From Onthophagus taurus (Eukaryota > Arthropoda > Insecta > Coleoptera > Scarabaeidae): 64,000 nucleotides of DNA. A program made the position numbers and the translations under genes. A model generated the notes under the pieces. That model saw nothing but the letters and a program-made list of their open reading frames with translations, had not been told where the DNA came from and made no database searches. Where the stretch lies: the NCBI RefSeq assembly GCF_036711975.1, contig NC_091966.1, positions 627,501 through 691,500 on the forward strand. The letters run 5' to 3'. Below are positions 44,831 through 56,659 of this stretch, piece by piece (within the stretch, counting starts at the first letter, position 1; every line of letters starts with the position of its first letter).

Positions 44831-46470
44831 CAAAACGCGTAGAATTGACATATGATTTTGTTTTACTTGTGAAAGGAAACAGAATTTTGGCAAGAAGCTT
44901 TGCGAACTGGGAAAATTTGTGCCACTGACCATATCTGGTTTGTTGATTCTAGCTAAACCATAAATTCTTGGTGATAGTAAGGACGGTACAAACAAATTTT
45001 TCGGTTGTTCTGCTAAAATTTCTGTATATTGTAATTTCTTCTGAATGAAGCAAATGGGTTAAATTGTTAATTCTCTGCACCATATTTTTGCCATGTTTCA
45101 TATCTGCAAGTATATCAAGACTTCTTCAAGATTCCATAACATCTTTTTGCACTTCTTATTAAATCTGAGTCAATACTGCATCTATGAGTGTATCAAACCT
45201 CAAGATTAGGTATATGTTTAGGAAACAGTTAGGTAACTGTACAAGTCCTCGCAGCAAATACATCGTTTACCGCCGTGACAGAAATTTTACTACTTCCGTC
45301 AGTTCCGCTGGCTGAAAGGTTCTTGTTGCTACACGTGAGTGTATTGTTGCAATTATTATTATTAATTATTTTTATTCTTAATTGCTACATCCATAAATTA
45401 GCGTTTGCTTGGAAAGAACGTGATTATAAAAGTATTAACTCTTTATCAATAAACATCCGATTAAAGTCTTTACGAAACTAATTTTTGTTTTATTGCGATC
45501 CTAATCTAGAGTTATCATCCGATTAACTTAAGGTTAAGATTAACATGCGATTTATAAGATTCGTTTATTCTCCAATTTGATGTAAACGCCGAGATTATAA
45601 TAATTAGCTTAGCTAATCTTTATTTAAAACTCTCAACGATCCGTTAGTCTAAAGTTAACGCAAGGTTAACTGTCGCTCAACATCCTATTACAATTTAAAA
45701 GAAATCAATTTTTGATTTAACATAATGCGAAACCAAGAATAACATATTGTTAACTAAATTAACGCCACGTTTAACATCCATACAATCGTAGATGATAACA
45801 TCATCTTTTGAACATAACATTAACATTGTTTCGATTAACTTTGCTTAATTAATGAAGATCTACGACTTGGAAATTAGGTGACCTAAAATATTTTGGTGTT
45901 ACTAATTTCTTTAGAATTTTCACTATTCTTGAAAAATCGATAATATCATAGAGTCATTTGTTTCCAAGAAATATGATGAATACAAATGACTCAGTAAACA
46001 GGTTCTATTACAAAATATAGTGTTTGGTATGTTTAAACCCTATTTTCAGTAGTATTTCAATAGTCTCCGAACCGGAGACGCCTATGAATAACTTCCAACT
46101 ATTTTCCCAGCGCCAGATAATAATTATAGTTAAATATTTATGCGGCGTCATCAGCCGTAAATAGAGATGGATGGGTCGAAGTGTGCGCGTCATCGTCGCC
46201 GTGCGAGAGAGTGTGTGACGCAAACGGCGCATGTACCCCGGTTTTAATTGATGATAATTGTGGTTGTGGCTGTGCCGGTCGCAGCCGCGTGCACCGCGTC
46301 CGGGGAAACGTTGACCCAATGGCATAGAAATATTTCTAATTCGGTCCCGTTGCGTGGCGTCGTGTCGGTCCGGCATTGTTTTGAAAAAGGTACTTGGCGT
46401 TTGCTGGTCTTGGTCTGGCCGGCTTCCTATCTGGGTCGAACGAATGTTTTGTCTTTTGATTATTTTTAGG
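44831..46470. other. Unassigned, with repeat debris
   Basis: Includes the tail of the degenerate repeat tract (45090-45200), an AT-rich stretch with many TTAAC words (45500-45830), and a GC-richer patch at 46180-46440. Overlapping open frames in the last patch, one on each strand, show no family resemblance, so I do not call them genes. Confidence 0.35.
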
Positions 46471-46481
46471 ACATTCTGACA

Positions 46482-46679
46482 ATGAGCGAGGAAAATAAAA
46501 ATGTTGAGACTGAAAATATGAAAAAGAAAAAAAAGTTCATTGGCATGAATCGTCAGATTTATTTTAGCAAAACGTTTCAGCAAAAAATGGTTACTAAAGC
46601 GCCATCAATAACAATTGGTATGAAAATACTCTCAGCTCCTCAGGCCCCGTTGCCGTCTGAAGTTCACCCGGGTTATTGA
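46482..46679 (+). CDS. Unrecognised small open frame, possible leader exon
   Basis: A frame of 65 codons starts MSEENKNVETENMK, shortly after a possible TTTTTAG acceptor at 46469, followed by a run of Lys. A GTATGA donor at 46618 would end it after ACAATTG in phase 1, the phase needed to join the exon at 48030. I do not recognise the protein. It could be a real alternative N-terminal exon of the 48-kb gene or a chance frame. Confidence 0.25.
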   Translation: MSEENKNVETENMKKKKKFIGMNRQIYFSKTFQQKMVTKAPSITIGMKILSAPQAPLPSEVHPGY

Positions 46680-48029
46680 CCTTGAACCCACCCCTCCCGT
46701 TTTCGAACTTGATAGTCTTTTAAATTTCGAATTTATTTTTGACCCCAATGCTATATGTTCGTTGTAAAAAAGGAGAATTGGGGTTAATTTCGGATTTTTT
46801 GGATGTGGTGATTTAGTAGTGTTTAAAAGGAAATAACGTCAATGAAAAACGTATATGGGGGCGTATTGTAGTAAGTTAAGACGGAGGGGTTCTTCCGCCG
46901 CCACCGCCTCCGCATCGCGTTTCAACCACGCAGGCTCCTATTGATCTAAGTGTCCGGCCAAACCGTGGCGCCCTCCGCGAAGTCGGCGGCGGTGCTCTTT
47001 ACTAGCGTCTCCACCCGACCGTCGCCGGCGTCCACTCGCCACCACGTACAGCCGGCCGTCTCCTCTTCAGTATTTTTGAGTGTTCTGCAACAGTCCGGTG
47101 TCTTGATTTTCTTTCAACGTGAATACAATTTGATCGCGCTGAAAGTGAGAAAGTTAGATTTCCATATTTCTAGTCCTCACAGTAAAAAGTGGGTGGACAG
47201 ATCCGAATATTAAGCTTTGGAGTGTTGTTGGGTGAATAATAATACAGTGATTAACAAACGTAAATAAAGATAATAGGAGTGTGTAGATATTAACATTGAG
47301 TGCACAGGGTGACGCCTCTAAACGGTTGACAACATAAGGAGGTGGTTTCCCCGGGGAGGTGCCCCTTGATGTTGATTAAGGTAGGTGTCGGCACCTATCT
47401 TTCTCGGGGTATTAACGATTCTTTTCGAGCCTTCCTAAATGCCATGATCTCGCCGCCCCACCACACCGCCACCACCCCTCGGTTCGGTGGTTGCGACGAC
47501 CGCGTTCCAAGAGGTTATTGATCCCACTGTCATTTTCGGATGACTGATTAATTTTCCGGTGACGTAGCCGAAATATGTCATATACGTAGACGCTGTTCCG
47601 GTCAAGCTTTTTATTTTTTACTCGATGCCATTCAAAAATTCTATGATGCTATGATCTAAATAAAAAAGAGTCAAATCAAAGTATTTGGGCTTTTTTAAAT
47701 CTTCACCCTAATCCGGTCCTGTGCAATACGGGCGTGGTTATGAATGGCGCCAGTTTTGAATGGTGAAACGTACGGGAAAACATCGATCGGCCGTTTTGGG
47801 GCGTTTCCATTCTGTCCACGCGGACCCGCGGCGCTAGCGTTTCTCGGAAATGAGCTTTAATTGATATTTTTTCATCGGAATTACCACCCCTTTCGTTTCA
47901 CCTTCTATATCACACGCTAATCAATCAATTTTCAATGTAATTACATCTAAACTTTTCTACTTTTTCAATCGATTTAAATAATCGTAATACTAATAAATTT
48001 AAAAATAAAATTTTTTCGTTTTATTATAG
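46680..48029. other. GC-rich patch upstream of the 48-kb exon
   Basis: Segments at 46875-47080 (ccgccgccaccgcctccgca), 47420-47520 and 47810-47845 are much richer in CpG than the surroundings. They suggest promoter or 5' UTR sequence, but no open frame is convincing. The stretch ends at the TTATTATAG acceptor at 48021-48029. Confidence 0.35.
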
Positions 48030-48141
48030 GAATTTTCGAGCAAGGAGATGGTTCAACCCCGAGCAGTCAAGTGGAGGACGATTCGCTGCCACCTCTTCTC
48101 AGGATACAGAAGTACGCACAGTCCGAGAATTTTAACGATCG
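48030..48141 (+). CDS. Ppp4r1: Coding exon resembling the PPP4R1 N-terminus
   Basis: An exon of 112 nt between a TATAG acceptor and a GTGAGT donor, phase 1 in and phase 2 out. It encodes GIFEQGDGSTPSSQVEDD then SLPPLLRIQKYAQSENFNDR. The last block parallels the vertebrate PPP4R1 segment just before its HEAT repeats (short acidic lead, LTPLGRLDKYAASENIFNR). PPP4R1 is a scaffold that directs protein phosphatase 4 to substrates. No HEAT-repeat exon was found between 48141 and 64000, so the next exon would be over 15.8 kb away, beyond the window. Identification rests on about 20 aligned residues and could be wrong. Confidence 0.6.
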
Positions 48142-48882
48142 GTGAGTCATAGAAATTTAATTGTACACGATAAATAGAGTTTTTAAAGGGCAATCTGATT
48201 AACACATATTTTCAATTTCAACTTAATCATTTTTATACATGTAGGTAATCTGAATGAAGAATAATGTTATGATTGAATAACAGCATAAATACCGCTATTT
48301 GAAATTTCCCACAGTAAGCGGTACTTAGTTGATATAACGAGATGCATAAAGCGAAACCTGGTCGATTTATACTTAATATATCGGGCGTCTTACGTCGCGT
48401 CGCGACGCCAGCAATTGCGGACGTCTCATTCAAAAGTCGTCACGCGACCGCATGAATGGAGTTTGGTGCCGTGGTAAATACGCCGACGACGTCGGTTCGC
48501 TATTAACAGAGTGCTTAATTAGCCTTGGTCACTACTTGTATCGTACCGCTGCAGTTCCCTATGGTATAACTCTTTCTATATTTTTTCTTCGCGTCAACCG
48601 TGTGCCAGAAAAATATATCTTTTTGGCTCCCTTTTGTATAAGTAGCGAGTGACCTGTATGCGCGCCCGTATTATTATTGTCGCCCAAACTATTTTTGGAC
48701 ACCTAATTGGGCCATCCGTGACGCCGGAGTGCTTTTGGATAGCCCGTGAACTGAAATAGTTTTTTAGGATTCTCGACACCACATCTCGGATTGCTAAAAA
48801 TTTTAAAATCATTATTTCAATTAAAGGTAAATTAATATTCAATGCAGATTTAATATTAAAATTAATTACTTTTCTGTATATA
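48142..48882 (+). other. Start of a long intron
   Basis: A GC-rich patch at 48365-48450 contains the self-complementary gcgtcgcgacgc. No gene recognised. A candidate frame at 48452-48652 has no family resemblance. Confidence 0.35.
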
Positions 48883-49925
48883 CAGGGTGATTCACATAAG
48901 AACCGACACAGAGCAGGAACATGTAGAGGACAATAAATTAAGATGATTTAACGCAACTTATCTCTATACTAAGTTGTACCCCTGATGAGTTATAGGCCTT
49001 CAAAGTTGGGTCTTAAATTTTTAAAACATTGAATATCTTCGTAATGCATTAAGCTAAAAAAACCAAATTTGGTATACGTTATGAGTGTACTGAGGGTATT
49101 AACTGATAGCAAGTTGAGACCAATTGAGGCATTCGAAAGGGTTGATTAAGGGTGATGGTCCCCTAAATTTTGGCAGATTTTTTTAACCTTTTGGTGGATT
49201 TAATGCATTATTACCTCATTTCATGTGGAAGTTAATTCTAAAACTTTTTTTACTCTTATTATTTTTTAAAAAACATTGTCGTTTTCATAAAAAACTCAAA
49301 TAACTAAAGACACGTATTTCGTCAATGCTACTTATAATCATTAAGAAAATTCAGTAGTCGGCTGTGAAATTGTATGTCAAACTTGACAAATAGGTTATAA
49401 AACCTTGTTGTCAAATAACTTTATAACCTATTTGTCGAGTTTGACGTACAATTTCATAGCCGACTACTAAATTTTCGCTTCTTTTAAGTAAAATTACTTC
49501 TTAGTTATTTAAGTTTTTTATGAAAACGACAAAGTTTTTTAAAAAATAATAAGAGTAAGAAAAGTTTTAGAATTAAATTCCACATGAAATGAAGTAGTAA
49601 TTTATTAAATCCGCCAAAAGGTTAAAAGAATCTGTCAACATTTATGGTACCATCACCCTTAATCAACCCTTTGAAATGCCTCAATTGAGTTCAATTTGCT
49701 ACCAATTAATATCCTTGGTACACTCATAACGTATACCAAATTTGGTTGTTCTAGCTTAATTTATTTCGAAGATATTGAACTTTTTAAAAATGTAAGAGCC
49801 AACTTTGAAGGCCTATAACTTCTCAGGTGTACAACTTAGTATAGAGGTAAGTTACTTTAAATCATCTTAATTTATTGTCCACTACATGTCCCTGCTCTGT
49901 ATCGGTTCTTATGTGAATCACCCTG
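48883..49925. mobile_element. 1043-bp near-perfect palindromic MITE, CAGGGTGATTCA ends
   Basis: Starts CAGGGTGATTCACATAAGAA at 48883 and ends with the inverted TTCTTATGTGAATCACCCTG at 49925, inside TATA flanks (48879-48882, 49926-49929). The arms pair over about 500 bp each around a centre near 49405 (aggttataaaacc...ctttataacct), with scattered mismatches. There is no spacer to speak of and no coding capacity. The terminal dodecamer is identical to that of the element at 31458. Confidence 0.9.
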
Positions 49926-49929
49926 TATA

Positions 49930-51951
49930 TATATATATATATATATTTACAAATTGCTTTGACTATTAAGTAATTGATGAACGATTAAATGAATTTTAAA
50001 CATTTACGAAGTAATTCCAGTGGGTGTAGATTGTAGAAGTTTATGACCGTAAGGAATTTGAGCTTTCGTACGTAGTGGCACGCATTCTGAAGACACAACA
50101 AACCGCAAGTTACGCCACGATCTTGTTCCCGTTTCCATTCGTTTATATGACGATGAAGTCGTATAATCTTAAAATATCTTTATTAAATATATATATATAT
50201 TTAATAATTTTAAAATAAATTAAAAAAACAATACACATTTTTTTATTGGCGGTTGTAGACAATCGTTTGGCGGCGCTTCTCATCGGTCTATTTCCGTTGA
50301 GGCGCGCGGTGTCGCGCGTCGGAATGCCGCCAGAGAAACGACGCCGAGTCGTTAGTCTGCGTCCAAGTTGGTGAAAGACGGAGAGAGAAAAAGAGGGAGA
50401 TGAAGAGACGCGGCGCCGGCCTCTAATAGGGATAATACGCGGTCAACGCTCCCTAGCGTGGCGGCGGTGGCGAAGGCATCATTGGAGCGCCGCGACGCAG
50501 GATGACCGGGTTGCGTCGCGACGCGGCCGCCATCGACATCGGCCGCTTTTGCTGTCCGGGTCAGCGGGTTGAGAGGGCGACGACCCCCTGCGCTCTGCCC
50601 TGGTCTGTACGCACATCGTGATTGACCATGGTTACCCACTAGCTATTGGGTGCGATCATATAAGTGGGAATCAATATGAATTAATATTATCAAAAGATTT
50701 ATCACAATCAAACGTATGAATGTTATTGGACATAGGATTGATGGTGAAAGGGATGTTGTTAGTGCATTTACATCCTCAATAATTTGCTAATCTTCTAAAT
50801 ATTTAAAGTAACATCACATCAATTGGGTTGCAAAAAATATAACTTTGATGATATAACAATTGATGTAATTTCACCAGGCATGAATCTGGAATGGTGGATG
50901 GCGAGGTTACTCCAATTCAATACACAATGTATTGTTCATACACAAATCTTTATATTGCTACTTTGAATGAAAAACACTGCGTAATCTTACACTTTCTAGC
51001 AAGAGAAAAAAGCTACGCAGTTAAGTTCATTAAGTGGTACTCTTTGAAAATTGTAATTTTCTATTCATATGGCATCCGTGTAGTGCTATATCAGTAGAAT
51101 TCTTTTCTTTGGCATCACATGTTCTTAAATTCTCTTCCCTTATCTCCACTTAGCAATCAATGATCAGCGCAGTAGTAACTTCTGATTACTTCCACATCAA
51201 TTTCAATATCAACTTGAGTATAGTAACGCTTACAATGTTACTTGTTGTTAACGTAAATGAAAATGATGAGGATCAGGGCCGGTGTTGAAGGAAGATATAG
51301 GCCACAAGGCTGGCAGAATTGAATAAAAGCCACAAAGTCGTTAATGTCATATGTTGAATTTCATTTCCACCAACAATTTTATAGGTGTGTGCTTTATGAC
51401 CAAATTGCGCAAGTTCTCCTCTATATTACGAATAACTGTTTACAGACAATAAGTGCAAGGCTTAAGCGGTTAATAAGCAATTTGTGCTGATTATGCCAAG
51501 TAAGTTTGCTCTTTTAGTAAGCAAATTCGGATGATCGTTAATATAAGCTAGAAAAAAATGGGAAGCTTAAAAATTGGTTCCTTAGGATCTTCGCTACTGA
51601 TTTCGAACCTTTTGCAGGTCTTACTTACTTTACGTTTCACATCTTTAAATTCGTTATAATAAAGACAACGATCGATAACCATTGTGGGAAGAACGTAATT
51701 CTGGCCAACGTGTTTACTGATCAATATCATTTATCTCTTGTAATTTATCGCGCATGTATTTAATCCTATCAGTAAATGATGCGATTAGTCAAATTTTACT
51801 GGCAAAGAAGTCGTTCGCTGAGAGTATGTAAATAAGAAACTTAATAGTTGAAATGGGTTTGCTCCAAATAAATTTGGTGATAATTCCATGACCGTTAGAA
51901 TTAAGCTGACCATCACCAGATTGTCGGTATCAAAATGTAATTAGTGGTCAA
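49930..51951. other. Unassigned, with a CpG-rich island at 50.26-50.64 kb
   Basis: A (TA)n run follows the MITE, with another at about 50185-50205. The stretch 50262-50640 is strikingly GC-rich (gcgcgcggtgtcgcgcgtcg, gacgcggccgccatcgacat) in AT-rich DNA, yet no frame resembles a known protein. The remainder to 51951 is AT-rich with nothing recognised. Confidence 0.4.
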
Positions 51952-52179
51952 CAGTGATGGGCGCTGGGTAAATACCCGGCGGGTAGGTATTTATAAAATG
52001 GGTATTTATCTGGGTACTTACCCCTGCTCAGGGTAAATACCCAAACAGTACATATAAAAGTGATACAAGTAAAAATATAACAGATTCGGACAAAAATGTA
52101 GAGGAACATGATGAAATGAGCGTTGAAGACGAGGAATTGTCAACGATCGAAGACGTATTATTATCAGGTAACCACTGCT

Positions 52180-52570
52180 CATTCTACATTCTTGCGACGA
52201 TAATCCGCCCAGTTCCACTTGAGCTTTGCCACAATGTTGACCGCATCATTTACGCCAGTTCTTCGTAGGTCTTCATTTCGTATGTGGTCCCTTAGGGTTA
52301 CACCCAGCATCCATCTTTCTTTGCGTTACTTTGAGCCTCCTGGTAATGGCCACCGTTAATGTTAAAGTTGCGGAACCATATGTCATAACCAAAGGAAGCA
52401 CGCATTGATTGAAAACCTTTCTTTTCAAATATACAGGAATATCGCTCATGAAGATGTCTCTAAGTTTCCTGTAGGCAGCCCATGCGAGTATCATCCTTCT
52501 GTTTAGTTCGCTTGTTTGATTATTATCTCTCGATACACGAACCTCATGGCCAAGATATATGGCTGCGATG
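52180..52570 (-). mobile_element. RTE-clade LINE fragment inside the hAT
   Basis: Minus-strand reading gives AIYLGHEVRVSRDNNQTSEL, RRMILAWAAYRKLRDIF, KRKVFNQCVLPLVMTYGSAT and, further on, AKLKWNWADYRR. This is the ordered C-terminal half of an RTE-type RT (YLGQ-RD-N-EI-RRI-LGWAA-G-LRDI, QCVLPV-TYG, AKLKW-WAGH). Frameshifts are present. It abuts an opposite-strand fragment at about 52570. Confidence 0.82.
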
Positions 52571-52885
52571 CGAACCAACAGAGATGAGTACTTTAAGAAC
52601 AATAGTGGAAAAGACAAGAAGAGATAGAGTAAGGAATAAAATTGTAAAAGAATTTTGTGGACTCGGAGATCTCATGAGATTTGCTAGGGGAAAAATAAAA
52701 AAATTTAATGAATACTTCCAAAGAATGGAAGAAACCTGGCTGATTAAGACAGCAAGAGACCAAAGATTAGCTAAGAGATCCCGGGAGACCAGGAAGTTGG
52801 ATTTCCAGCTCTAATGAAACACCATGAATGATGCGTAAAAAACAGGTTACAACCTGAATAAAAGAAGAAGAATAATAAGATCTTA
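52565..52885 (+). mobile_element. LINE 3' end on the + strand, with simple-repeat tail
   Basis: Reads TEMSTLRTIVEKTRRDRVRN then IKKFNEYFQRMEETWLIKTA. This is the block after the RT thumb in RTE-like elements (EMR-LR-V-G-TRRDRIRNE, then the W-H-RM block in decayed form). It ends in aaaagaagaagaataataag, a simple-repeat 3' tail. It is in opposite orientation to the neighbouring RTE piece. Confidence 0.7.
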
Positions 52886-53329
52886 AACGAACTACTTAAT
52901 TTTCAATTGGAAATCAACAATCTCATGGATCTTGGAATCTTGGATTTGATGGAAGTGCAATATGACTAGAAAAGAATCAAACAACAAGAATTAATGAAGC
53001 ACAAAAACTGAATTTAGTCATTAATATTAGACTGATACTCAATTTAGGACATTCAAAGTTGTTTTTCAAGCATTACAGAAATCGTTAAATATTTTCGAAG
53101 AGTATTACGTAAAGGAGTATGGTCGGTAGTGAAAATATAAACTTTTTCGAAATATATGTACACTTAAAGCTAATAACACCAGGAATGTGTATAAATTTGT
53201 TAGACAGTTTAGACAAAGGCACAAATCGCACTTAGCTCTATGCTGAGATGGAACAGGAAAAATAATATGTGATAGTGAAATGAATGACATTTAGAAAAAT
53301 TATTTCCAAAACCTGTTAAGCATAGAAAC

Positions 53330-53860
53330 TGATTTGTATATATATATATCAATTAGTGAGGTTCAAAACGCAATCACTGCGTCAAAACATGGAAAGGCAT
53401 CAGGGATTAATGACATACCATCGAAAGTATTCAAGATAGAAGTATTCATTATCACCAATATTGATGTTAGAGCTTGGAACAAGATTTGTCCTAAATTTTG
53501 TTGATATTTAGCCCGACTCTTGCACACGCCTCCTGTATACGTTCAGCATCAGTTTCATCTCTCCAAGACTATCCGAAATAAGGACTATATCGTCCTCGTA
53601 GCGCAAATTACTTAGGTATTGCCATCAATGTTTATACCTTTTTGGGTCCAATCCAGTTGTTTAAATGCACTCTCCAGGACTGTGATGAACAATTTGGGTT
53701 CAACATAATATTGCCTTGTCTTACCCCACGCCCAATGAGTATTCGGTCAGTACTTTCATGCAATTTTACCGTCATTGTAGGAATCCTTTAAATGTAATAA
53801 ATAAGTTTGGTGTATCGATAATGGACTCTGCATTCTTGAAGTACTTGCAAAACTGCCATC
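53330..53860. mobile_element. Two further RT fragments in opposite orientation
   Basis: At 53345-53435 (+) the reading ISISEVQNAITASKHGKASG then INDIPSKVF is the start of an LINE RT domain (EV-AI--LKNGKAPGIDGIP). From about 53500 to 53620 on the minus strand, YLSNLRYEDDIVLISDSLGE is the catalytic block C (normally FADDIVLIS). The substitution of Ala by Glu marks decay. They belong to copies broken up inside the hAT. Confidence 0.72.
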
Positions 53861-53978
53861 AACTCAATTTAAATCAAATTTTATAAATACCCATCTTGGG
53901 TAAATACCTTCGGGTATATATCCAGGGAATTTTCCCTTGAAAATAAATACCCGGGTATTTAACAACACTGGTGGTCAA

Positions 53979-56560
53979 ATTACTACCTGGAAAAATGATA
54001 TAATATCGACGACAAGAATGTTTTAAATTCAATTTATTAATCTTTGCAATATTCTAACAGAATGATGTCATAGGACCTAATATATCTATAGTTAGATTAA
54101 AAAAACTCACTTTTGTGCAGCGGTTGTTACGAGTTACAATTAATTAAGAAAAGCATCCGGTGTACAGGGGCATTAGTCTCGGAGCCACGGTTGCGGCTGC
54201 GCCAAGCTCCAATTTATTAAAGTAACTTGATCGCGCTCGCAACCCCATTGAACACAAGGAACGAAACGGAATAAGCAAGCGCGCATTTCGAGCGCAGTTA
54301 ATTAAATACAATTAAGTCAATGTCAGACAACGTAGCAGGCGCCTTGTGTAACGAACTATCTTATCACTAAACCGGGAGGCACCGGTTCCAGAACGGGATG
54401 TTAGGAAGGGGGGAAAACGGGATCGCGAATAATCACAAAAAAAATGAGGATGGGTTGTTATTGTTGTGTGAGAATTGCGGTCCCGTTCAGGAATCGGACC
54501 TGTGGGAAACCAGACTAGCTTCCCATCGTAACCCCACGGGAGAAAAAACGTGTTTTCATAAGGGCGCCGACGTAACCTGCGAAAATTCGTCGAAAAACGG
54601 CACCTGTACGAGCAGGTATAAGAGAAAAGAACTAGGAGATGAGGAGCTCAAAGGAACGGATTATGCCGTTTTCTTTTGCGCAAGCATCTGCCGGCTAATT
54701 TATGTTCATTGTAGTGATGTGGTATCGGGCGAAACAGAGTGAGAGGGAGAACGTCTTCACCAGGCCGCAGGGGCTGTTGTTGTTGCCGCCGAGGGTTAGA
54801 TAAATCGTTCACGGTTTCTAGGAAAGCGGAGAAAAAAATGTGGGACGCGTACTTCCAAGAACCGTTCCCACACGGGCGCCCGGGGGACCGTGAGAACACT
54901 AATAAAACTGATAAGTTCCCATAGATACGCACCATCTACAGATCTAAACTGTTCTAAACTGTCACTGCAATCTTAAGGCGGTATACGTCTCGCCTGGAAC
55001 GTTAAACAAATATGAAGAAAGCTTAAATTGTTTAATGGTAAGGTACCTAATTACGTACAACTTTTATTTTTGAATTAATGCAAGCTGTTAGTTTAATACT
55101 TATACTCAATTTTATGATGCTTAATGAAGGGTATGGTAACCGATTAATACCATGTTAATATCTTATACTAGCTTAAATAATTTTTTTTTAGTTTTTGGTT
55201 ACCTAAAATATCTAAATCACTATTGGTCATCTTCCTAGTTACTACAAAACTTTCGTTGTGGCACTCACAGTATTCTATTCATGAATGAACAGAAGATTCA
55301 TATCCTTTGGAATAGTTATGCTAGATAGTATCACTTTGGATTTAGGTCACGAGGTCTGTCAGATGATTTTATTGATTCAGCATCAACTTTTCCTTCATTA
55401 AAACGCGATTAGAATGTTTTCGGCAATCTCCAGCACATTACCTGAAAACGTTATGGATTTTTGGGTCGTTTTCGGAATGGAAGGTTGTGAACAGCATTAT
55501 GGAACTTCCTATGACGTTTCACACAACTAATAACTTCACTATGACAACCTCTCATTAACATCATCGGAGTCAATCTGATCTGTTAGGATTTAGAATATGG
55601 ACGGTGTTTTCCTCAAGTCGTTAATACAAGAAGTCAAACTAATTAAACTTCTATTCGGTCTATTCGACGATTTTGGGGAGCATGCCAAGGTCTTACTAAA
55701 TATGGGCGACCACGTGAAGGAAGCGAAGATAACCTTGTGGGATGTAGTATGTCCTTCTTTGCTGGACGTGAATACCAACATAATGTGTGTTACGTTATCG
55801 TAACGGACAGTTGGTTCTCGAGAACTTTTTCAAATATCTTAGTAGAATGTCTTTATGCCTCCATCAACGACGCAAATAGTAGGATCTGCCATATATATGT
55901 GAGAGCAACCTCAAGCCGCACCAAAGAGGAAGATGATCAAGATCTTCTGCCTCATTTTCGTTATCTTTATTAAATGACTCGCATTGCGTGCAGCATATGT
56001 AGGTAGTCAAGCTACGCCTCTACCTTAACAAACTCCTCACCAACGCTATTCACTATCTAATTAAGGAAGGAAGGTGGCTTATTGTCATTAAAGTCACAAC
56101 TCCACTGCATCATGGGCGTGGAACAGTTCGTGATGAAGTTTTCACAGTAATCTGTGTACTGTAGAAATAATTAGAATATTTGTTCTTGAGATTAGTTATT
56201 TGAAGGTTGGTTGAGTTATCACTCATCTTACCTATTAACTCGGGAGAAACACAAACGGCTTCTGAATCTCCTACACAAACTGCAATATGCGACATGATAA
56301 GATGATCCGTCGGCTAAAAGAAATCACAATAGGGTAGCGAATAGCTTCGAAAATAGTTCTCCTCAACGTTTAATAGACGGGAGCAGTTCAAAATAGTTAG
56401 TGTTAGAATTAAGATTCTTTTTATGTAATTCTTGATAAATTTTTGATTCTTCTTTCCCTTGAAAAGGGAATGAAAATTAAAATTAGAGGTGATGTTTAAA
56501 ATTTCGCAAATCCAACATCTAAAAGTGGGAGTAAAATGTTAATATTTAGTGGCGACTTCT
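53979..56560. other. Unassigned region with some long open frames
   Basis: Segments at 54160-54950 are less AT-rich and contain a 114-codon + frame (54398-54742) and overlapping minus frames, with no recognisable domain. A 68-codon + frame at 55597-55803 (MDGVFLKSLIQEVKLIKLLF) could be a relic of something, but I do not recognise it. The rest is AT-rich. Confidence 0.35.
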
Positions 56561-56659
56561 TGTATCATTTAAGTATTTTACGATGTAAATTTATTTAATT
56601 TAAATCTACTTTGTTTTACGATTGAGGCAGATTTTTTTAAATTCCTGCCATCTTGATTA

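Larger units (their letters stand above)
51952..53970. mobile_element. 2-kb hAT element with perfect 8-bp duplication, carrying retroelement fragments
   Basis: Ends CAGTGATGGG (51952) and its inverted partner AACAACACTG (53970), with identical 8-bp flanks GTGGTCAA at 51944-51951 and 53971-53978. Both subterminal regions are packed with GGGTA(T/A)TTA(C)CC words (gggtaaatacccggcgggta, aaatacccgggtattt). It carries no hAT transposase. Its interior consists of fragments of at least two RTE-type LINEs in opposite orientations, so it is a non-autonomous hAT enlarged by retrotransposon insertions. Confidence 0.88.

Noticed and set aside
46008..46583. Long minus-strand open frame of 191 codons
   Set aside because: No domain or family likeness, composition follows local GC change, and it overlaps other open frames on the + strand. 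Treated as chance.
54398..54742. + strand frame of 114 codons with several Cys
   Set aside because: The Cys are not in a recognisable finger spacing. There is no splice or family support, and the region is GC-richer so stops are rarer.
55590..55803. Open frames on both strands, 63 and 68 codons
   Set aside because: Looked briefly like a retroelement or phosphatase-subunit fragment, but no diagnostic motif could be confirmed.
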